Shown here piece after piece: positions 6,948 to 10,676 of a stretch of DNA of 10,676 nucleotides. How positions within the stretch are numbered: the stretch's first letter is position 1; every line of letters starts with the position of its first letter. The position numbers and the translations under genes are program-made. The DNA is from Betaproteobacteria bacterium (lineage in GTDB: Bacteria > Pseudomonadota > Gammaproteobacteria > Burkholderiales > SG8-39). The DNA lies in NCBI GenBank assembly GCA_947467405.1, contig CANIIN010000048.1:1-10676 (forward strand), read 5' to 3'. The notes below the pieces were generated by a model, which saw only the letters and a list, made by a program, of their open reading frames with translations, ran no database searches and was not told where the DNA came from.

Positions 6948-7202
6948 GTGAACTCAAAGCAAAGCAAGACACTACTTGCCGTCTTTGCCAAGCCAACCTC
7001 GGCTTCCATCCTTTTCAGCGATATTGAATCGCTAATCAAAGGTTTGGGCGGTTCCGTTCTGGAGCGTGAAGGCTCACGCGTCAAGATCGAACTGAACGGA
7101 GAGCAATGGCGCTGTCATCGCCCTCATCCCGGAAAGGAAGCCAAGCGCTACCAGGTCGAAGAAGCACGAGAGTTAATGGAACGCGCAGGAGTGAAACCAT
7201 GA
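6948..7202 (+). CDS. hicA: HicA-family toxin (mRNA interferase of a type II toxin-antitoxin system)
   Basis: An 84-residue protein starting at GTG. The core has the HicA pattern: helix with FSDIESLIKGLGGSVLEREGSR (23-44), strand VKIELNGEQWRC (45-56), then HRPHPGKEAKRYQVEEARELMERAGV (57-82), equivalent to the usual P-x-H-P-G-K-E...L...AG ending. HicA cleaves mRNA on ribosomes and halts translation until neutralised by HicB. The classical catalytic histidine in the GS(N)H segment is Arg44 here; H57 and H60 remain. GSR variants belong to a HicA branch paired with this kind of HicB, so activity should not be dismissed. No Shine-Dalgarno sequence precedes the GTG and no later in-frame ATG would leave a useful protein, so this start is kept and the mRNA is probably leaderless. 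The gene overlaps hicB by 4 bp (ATGA). Confidence 0.85.
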   Translation: MNSKQSKTLLAVFAKPTSASILFSDIESLIKGLGGSVLEREGSRVKIELNGEQWRCHRPHPGKEAKRYQVEEARELMERAGVKP

Positions 7203-7537
7203 ACACCATGTCCTACAAGGGCTATACCGCCCGCATCGAATACGACGAACGCGATAACATCTTTGTCGGCCGGATTCTCGGCATTCGCAGCATCATCAGC
7301 TTTCACGGGGAAACGGTCACTCAACTGCGTCGCGAGTTTGAACGCGCAATCAAGGACTACCTTGCCGAATGCAAGGAAGCAGGCGTGCAACCTGAGAAGA
7401 CGGCTTCTGGAAAATTACTTCTTCGCGTGTCACCCGAAGTTCACGGCCGCGCCCTCGTTGCCGCTCAAGCTGCCGGAAAAAGTCTGAACCAGTGGGCCAT
7501 GGAGATTCTGCAGGACGCTGTGCAACCAGGAAACTGA
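7199..7537 (+). CDS. hicB: HicB-family antitoxin with ribbon-helix-helix domain
   Basis: A 112-residue antitoxin. Residues about 5-66 form the HicB degraded RNase H-like fold (YKGYTARIEYDERDNIFVGR, GIRSIISFHGETV, LRREFERAIKDYLAECKEAG), the part that binds HicA. Residues about 71-108 (GKLLLRVSPEVHGRALVAAQ, then AAGKSLNQWAMEILQDAV) form a ribbon-helix-helix DNA-binding domain: a short basic strand and two helices with the typical G-K-S-L-N-Q-W turn. It neutralises the toxin and probably represses the operon at the TGATATCA boxes. AGGAG at 7187-7191, 7 bases before the ATG and inside hicA, supports this start over M4 at 7208. The ATGA overlap with hicA implies translational coupling. The toxin-first, antitoxin-second order is the standard hicAB order. 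Confidence 0.92.
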   Translation: MNTMSYKGYTARIEYDERDNIFVGRILGIRSIISFHGETVTQLRREFERAIKDYLAECKEAGVQPEKTASGKLLLRVSPEVHGRALVAAQAAGKSLNQWAMEILQDAVQPGN

Positions 7538-7648
7538 TCCACCGCTCGGATGGCCACGTAACTGCCCGTAGAAGTCCATCCAGAGCCAATCTTCAAACAT
7601 CGTCTATCGATGCCGCCGGGCATCTCCCGGCCTGAGTTACAACTAAGT

Positions 7649-7688
7649 ATTCACTGAACAAGGGGGCATGCCCCCTTGTTCAGTGAAT
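7649..7688. terminator. 40-bp perfect palindrome, probable bidirectional terminator
   Basis: Bases 7649-7668 and 7669-7688 are exact reverse complements, giving a 20-bp arm with no mismatch. The centre is GGGGG-CATG-CCCCC flanked by AACAA and TTGTT, so RNA from either strand forms a GC stem followed by a T-rich half on the exit side. It lies between two converging genes: 111 bp after the hicB stop (+) and 7 bp after the stop of the minus-strand receptor. That position fits a shared terminator. A true run of T is lacking, so efficiency is uncertain; the perfect symmetry is unusual for a plain terminator. Confidence 0.65.
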
Positions 7689-7695
7689 CCCTAAC

Positions 7696-8673
7696 TCAAT
7701 CCGCCGTAATCTTCGCCGCCCGCACAATCCCGCCCCACTTCGCGTTCTCGCTCTTGATGAATGCGCCGAACTGCTCCGGCGTGCCGCCGCCCAGTTCGTT
7801 GCCCTGCGCGAGCACACGGTCGCGGAACTCCGGCGTGGCCAGCACCTTGATGATGTCGGCGTTCAGGCGCTGGATGATGGCCGCCGGCGTGCCCTTGGGC
7901 GCGATGGCGCCCTGCCAGTTCAGCACTTCGAAGCCGGGCACGCCGGCTTCCTCCATGGTCATGAGTTCGGGCGCCAGCGCCAGGCGCTTCTTGCTGGTGA
8001 TGGCCAGTGCGCGCGTCTTGCCGGCCTGCATGTTGGGCATGGCGGCGTACATCTGCTCGAACATCAGGTCGACCCGCCCGGCCAGCAGATCCAGCGCGGC
8101 CGGCGCGCCGCCCTTGTAGGGGATGTGCGCGAGGTCGATCTGCGTGAGCGACTTCAGGAGTTCGGCCGACAACTGGTGGCTGCCGCCCAGGCCGCCGGAG
8201 GCGAAGGTGATCTTGCCGGGGTTGGCGCGCGCCGCCGTGACGATGTCCTTCACGCTCTTGAACGGCGAGGCCTGGTTCACCATCAGCACCAGCGGCCCGC
8301 GCTCGATCAGCACGATGGGCATCACATCAGTGAGCGGGTCGAAGGGAATGGATTTCATCATGGCCTGGTTCACCGCCAGCGGCGCGAAGCTGCCCATGCC
8401 GATCACGTAGCCGTCGGGTCTGGCCTTGGCAACCATGTCGGTGGCGATGTTGCCGCCGGCGCCGGCGCGGTTCTCCACCACCACCGCCTGCCCCAGCAGC
8501 GGCGCAAGATATCGGGCGATCTCCCGCGAGCGCAGGTCGGCGTTGCCGCCCGGCGCGTAGCCAACGTACCAGGTGATGCTCTTGTTGGGATAACCGGACT
8601 GAGCGAATGCCGAGGCGGCACCGGCCAGCAGCAGGGCGACAGCCGAGACGAGGAGCTTCGGGAACTTGCGCAT
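7696..8673 (-). CDS. Second Bug-family (TctC-like) substrate-binding protein
   Basis: A 325-residue periplasmic receptor. The N-terminus MRKFPKLLVSAVALLLAGAA leads to a clear signal peptidase I site, AFA/QS after residue 24. The mature protein starts YPNKSITWYVGYAPGGNADLRSR (the PGG-x-x-D loop) and has VVVENRAGAGGN, RPDGY, PFDPLTDVMPI, HIPYKGGAPAALDLLAGRVD and MEEAGVPGFEVLNW, all Bug blocks. The frame is open to an ATG at 8709, but the start at 8673 is preferred: GGAG lies 6 bases before it on the minus strand and the extra residues would spoil the signal peptide. The gene converges on hicAB and diverges from the flavin reductase remnant. It shares only family-level blocks with the receptor at 2872-3864, so it is not a recent local duplicate, and no TctAB genes are visible. 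The ligand is unknown. Confidence 0.92.
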   Translation of the reverse strand: MRKFPKLLVSAVALLLAGAASAFAQSGYPNKSITWYVGYAPGGNADLRSREIARYLAPLLGQAVVVENRAGAGGNIATDMVAKARPDGYVIGMGSFAPLAVNQAMMKSIPFDPLTDVMPIVLIERGPLVLMVNQASPFKSVKDIVTAARANPGKITFASGGLGGSHQLSAELLKSLTQIDLAHIPYKGGAPAALDLLAGRVDLMFEQMYAAMPNMQAGKTRALAITSKKRLALAPELMTMEEAGVPGFEVLNWQGAIAPKGTPAAIIQRLNADIIKVLATPEFRDRVLAQGNELGGGTPEQFGAFIKSENAKWGGIVRAAKITAD

Positions 8674-8702
8674 GGTGTTCTCCATGAGGGGTGGAGCCGA
8701 TT

Positions 8703-8735
8703 GAATCATCCGGTTCGAATCGCCCGGTTCGAATC
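8703..8735. repeat. 14-bp tandem repeat in the divergent intergenic region
   Basis: GAATCATCCGGTTC (8703-8716) is followed directly by GAATCGCCCGGTTC (8717-8730), with 12 of 14 positions identical, and then by GAATC again (8731-8735). Each unit boundary creates GGTTCGAATC, holding the palindrome TTCGAA. The repeat lies 30-62 bp upstream of the receptor start at 8673 and about 100 bp upstream of the flavin reductase start, a sensible place for a regulator binding site. It could equally be a replication-slippage product. Confidence 0.6.
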
Positions 8736-8837
8736 AACTGGCAGGCAGCCACCGCAGTATAGTAAATGGCAACGGAGAACGTTTTTCTGCGCGACACCAT
8801 CACGAAGTCACGTTGGTCACATTGCCAAGGTGCGCTC

Positions 8838-9379
8838 ATGCGTCCACTCAAACTCAGCAGATCCTTCACCCTGATGGAACCGGGCCCGGTCGTGCTCGTG
8901 ACCACCCGCGACGGCCGCAAGAACAACATCATGACCATCTCCTGGACCATGGTGCTGGATTTCACGCCGGCCTTCGCCATCACCACCGGCGAGTGGAATC
9001 ACTCCTACACGGCGCTGCGCAAGAACAAGGAATGCGTCATCGCCATTCCCGGTGCGGACATGCTGGACACCGTGGTCGGCATCGGCACCTGCAGCGGCGC
9101 CGACACCGACAAGTTCGCGAAGTTCGGCCTCACGCCCGTGCCGGGCAAGCAGGTCAAGGCGCCGCTGATCAAGGAATGCCTGGCCAACATCGAGTGCCGC
9201 GTCGTGGCATCCTGAAGCGGCACAACATCGTCGTGCTGCAGGCACTGGCCGCGCACGTCAACCCGGCGCGCAAGGAACAGCGCACCCTGCACGCCGTGGG
9301 CGACGGCACGTTCATCGTCGATGGGCAGCGCATGGACCGGCGCAAGATGATGACCGCCAAGCTGCCGCCGGGGCTGTAG
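8838..9379 (+). pseudogene. Flavin reductase-family protein, broken by a one-base deletion
   Basis: Joined across a frameshift, the sequence gives about 180 residues, normal for FMN-binding flavin reductase-like (flavoredoxin-type) proteins. The first part, 8838-9215, reads MRPLKLSRSFTLMEPGPVVL, then VTTRDGRKNNIMTISWTMVL, with family blocks for FMN binding (TISWT) and GTCSGADTDKFAKFGLTPV. It stops at TGA 9213-9215 after ANIECRVVAS. The natural continuation, ILKRHNIVVLQALAAHVNPA and onward to KLPPGL with TAG at 9377-9379, lies in another frame from 9209. Restoring one base near 9207-9208 would give ...CRVV-x-ILKRHN... and a single uninterrupted protein. Start ATG 8838 has AAGG at 8827-8830 as a modest ribosome binding site. 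Either the gene is inactivated or the read carries an indel error; conservation after the break suggests a recent event or an error. Confidence 0.8.
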
Positions 9380-9890
9380 GGAAGCACTGCCGGTCACGCG
9401 CCGGGTAAACGACCCAAGCGGCCTGGCAAGCCCGGCAGCAGCCCAAAACCAACACGTTACCAAACCTTTACAAAACATCGGTCGCTTAGTGCCACTTTAG
9501 GGGACATACTATCTGGACCATGGAAGACTCCCGTGCAGTTTTCTTGTTTTCCGCCACTCTTGGTGCCGCCAAGCCTGCCCGATTGCAGCGTGCGCCAATT
9601 GTGCGCCACGGCGGATCCGGTCGTTCAACTCGTGGGCTTGTCGCTCATCCAATATCTTGGGAGATAGATCACATGCCTGTCGCTCGATATAGCTTCCAGC
9701 ATCAGTGCGCGCATCCTGCAACCGGCCTGGGGTTCTCGGACTAGCCGCATGGCCACATACGTCCCGTTCACGCCAACCGGCGTAATCGCCAAGGCGCTGT
9801 TTAACTTCGATGCTTTTGGCATTGTCGGCTACAAATTGACCTGTACCGTAACCCTATTGGTACCCGATCGCGTTCGGAGGACGCCCTCTG
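9380..9890. other. About 510 bp without a convincing gene
   Basis: Nothing here can be assigned to a known family. Short open frames exist on both strands, including a 59-codon + strand frame at 9749-9928 (starting MATYVPFTPTGVIAK) and a 70-codon minus frame at 9509-9721, but none has a good ribosome binding site or recognisable motif. Base composition shifts from GC-rich to more balanced along the stretch. A small direct repeat GTGCGCCA occurs at 9590-9597 and 9601-9608. The stretch may contain decayed mobile DNA or the regulatory region of the protease downstream; neither is shown. Confidence 0.5.
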
Positions 9891-9935
9891 GTGAGTCAAC
9901 TTCGAATAGCGATAGCCATAAACAATGAATCATAA
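9891..9935 (+). CDS. Putative 14-codon leader ORF upstream of the metalloprotease
   Basis: GTG at 9891 opens a 14-residue frame (MSQLRIAIAINNES if GTG initiates) ending with TAA at 9933-9935. GGAGG at 9876-9880, 10 bases before the GTG, is the only good ribosome binding site near the protease start. The TAA lies 3 bases before the protease ATG at 9939 and in the same frame. It could be a translated leader that lets ribosomes reinitiate on the protease, or a former N-terminal extension cut by a stop mutation. Translation is unproven. Confidence 0.35.
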   Translation: MSQLRIAIAINNES

Positions 9936-9938
9936 ATA

Positions 9939-10676
9939 ATGGCAACGCCCTCATCAAGTCCACGCCAATTAACTGGCGATAATTTCATCGATGCTGCCAC
10001 CCATGGATACTCTTGGCAATTGGATGGCAGCCGAACGATTAATTGGGCATTAGCCAACGGTTTCTTTGGGGAATACTGGACATCGACCTCAACCGTCGTT
10101 TCCACGCTAAGTTCGGTATTCAATAACGTCTCTTACTACGCCAACGTACATTTCAATTACGTAGGCTACTTCAGCACCCCATCGACCGCTTACGCTGGCG
10201 GCTCTGATATCACGATTTCTCTCGGCGGCTCCGGAGTCTTCGGCAGTAATACTTCTATTTGGGCTGTTGGGTTGTTTCCGGACACGTCGAACAACACGTC
10301 TTACTACCAAGGCGCGCCAGGTGACATTTTTCTAAATATCAATAGCGCCGCCAACACCCTACCTAGTTACTTACCAGGCTCTGCAGGCTACGCCCTCGCA
10401 ATACATGAAATCGGCCATACACTAGGCCTTAAACACCCCTTCGATGATGGCGGAACTGGGCACCCAACCTTAGCGAGTCTCGGACTCGACAGTCTCAACA
10501 AAGACTGGTTCACCGTCATGGCATACAACGACGACTACAACTATAACCAGCGCGCCTGGGATCCCGCCACGCCGATGGCTATGGATGTTTTGGCACTTCA
10601 ATATCTCTATGGCCCGAATCTTCAAACAAATGCTACGAACACCACCTATACGCTGCCGATCAATAGCGGATACCAA
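9939..10676 (+). CDS. Serralysin-like (M10B metzincin) zinc metalloprotease, N-terminal part
   Basis: Open to the window end: 246 residues, C-terminus missing. The zinc-binding helix is H156-E-I-G-H160-T-L-G-L-K-H166-P, the exact metzincin pattern HExxHxxGxxH followed by P, with E157 as catalytic base. The Met-turn is VMAYND with M194. After it, PMAMDVLALQYLYGPN matches the serralysin segment that ends the catalytic domain. The N-terminal part (TGDNFIDAATHGYSWQLDGS, then TINWALANGF) and GDIFLN also fit secreted M10 proteases. There is no signal peptide, as expected for type I secretion through a C-terminal RTX/secretion domain, which would lie beyond the window. Base composition is visibly A/T-richer than the upstream operon, with more AAT, TAT and ATT codons. 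ATG 9939 is the first possible start after the in-frame TAA at 9933 and has no Shine-Dalgarno of its own. Confidence 0.88.
   Translation, partial: MATPSSSPRQLTGDNFIDAATHGYSWQLDGSRTINWALANGFFGEYWTSTSTVVSTLSSVFNNVSYYANVHFNYVGYFSTPSTAYAGGSDITISLGGSGVFGSNTSIWAVGLFPDTSNNTSYYQGAPGDIFLNINSAANTLPSYLPGSAGYALAIHEIGHTLGLKHPFDDGGTGHPTLASLGLDSLNKDWFTVMAYNDDYNYNQRAWDPATPMAMDVLALQYLYGPNLQTNATNTTYTLPINSGYQ

Noticed and set aside
7615..7631. Small hairpin GCCGGG-CATCT-CCCGGC after hicB.
   Set aside because: The stem is only 6 bp with no T-run, and the 40-bp palindrome 18 bases further on is a far better terminator candidate.
8710..8735. GGTTCGAATC resembles the T-arm of a tRNA.
   Set aside because: It is repeated in tandem without an acceptor stem, anticodon arm or D-arm around it; no cloverleaf can be drawn.
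9509..9721. Minus-strand 70-codon frame that might be a transposase remnant.
   Set aside because: No DDE, HTH or other transposase motif and no terminal inverted repeats or target duplications could be identified around it.

Overview
The window looks like a chromosomal segment of a GC-rich proteobacterium, most likely a betaproteobacterium of the Burkholderiales/Alcaligenaceae type. The clues are GC-rich codon use, two orphan Bug-type (TctC-family) periplasmic binding proteins, CaiB/BaiF CoA-transferases, and a paired REP-like element. The lineage is inferred from gene content, not from a search.

Region 1 (1-4987, + strand) is a catabolic-looking operon. It holds the C-terminal end of a hotdog/MaoC-type dehydratase, an unusual single gene carrying two complete CaiB/BaiF CoA-transferase domains (325-2835), a secreted Bug solute receptor (2872-3864), and a Gfo/Idh/MocA oxidoreductase (3875-4987) whose classical EKP lysine is a tryptophan. 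Gaps are short and the later genes have good Shine-Dalgarno sequences. A nested inverted repeat (5023-5102) ends this block.

Region 2 (5175-6793, + strand) is a two-gene unit: a thiolase-fold protein lacking the nucleophilic cysteine, followed 2 bp later by a DUF35 zinc-ribbon/OB-fold protein. This pairing recalls Ltp2/DUF35 retro-aldolases. With the dehydratase and CoA-transferase next door, a plausible reading is import of an organic acid (Bug), CoA activation (CaiB), hydration (MaoC) and retro-aldol cleavage (thiolase-like/DUF35). The substrate cannot be read from sequence.

Region 3 (6913-7688) is a hicAB toxin-antitoxin cassette. Two TGATATCA boxes overlap a good sigma70-type promoter, the toxin mRNA is probably leaderless, the genes overlap by 4 bp, and a 40-bp perfect palindrome follows.

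Region 4 (7696-9379) holds a second Bug receptor on the minus strand. Divergent from it is a flavin reductase-family gene broken by an apparent one-base deletion. A 14-bp tandem repeat lies between them.

Region 5 (9380-10676) starts with about 500 bp of sequence without a convincing gene. It then enters DNA visibly richer in A/T that encodes the N-terminal 246 residues of a serralysin-like (M10B) zinc metalloprotease running off the window end. This is a likely horizontally acquired or otherwise compositionally distinct gene, preceded by a short in-frame leader ORF carrying the only good ribosome binding site.
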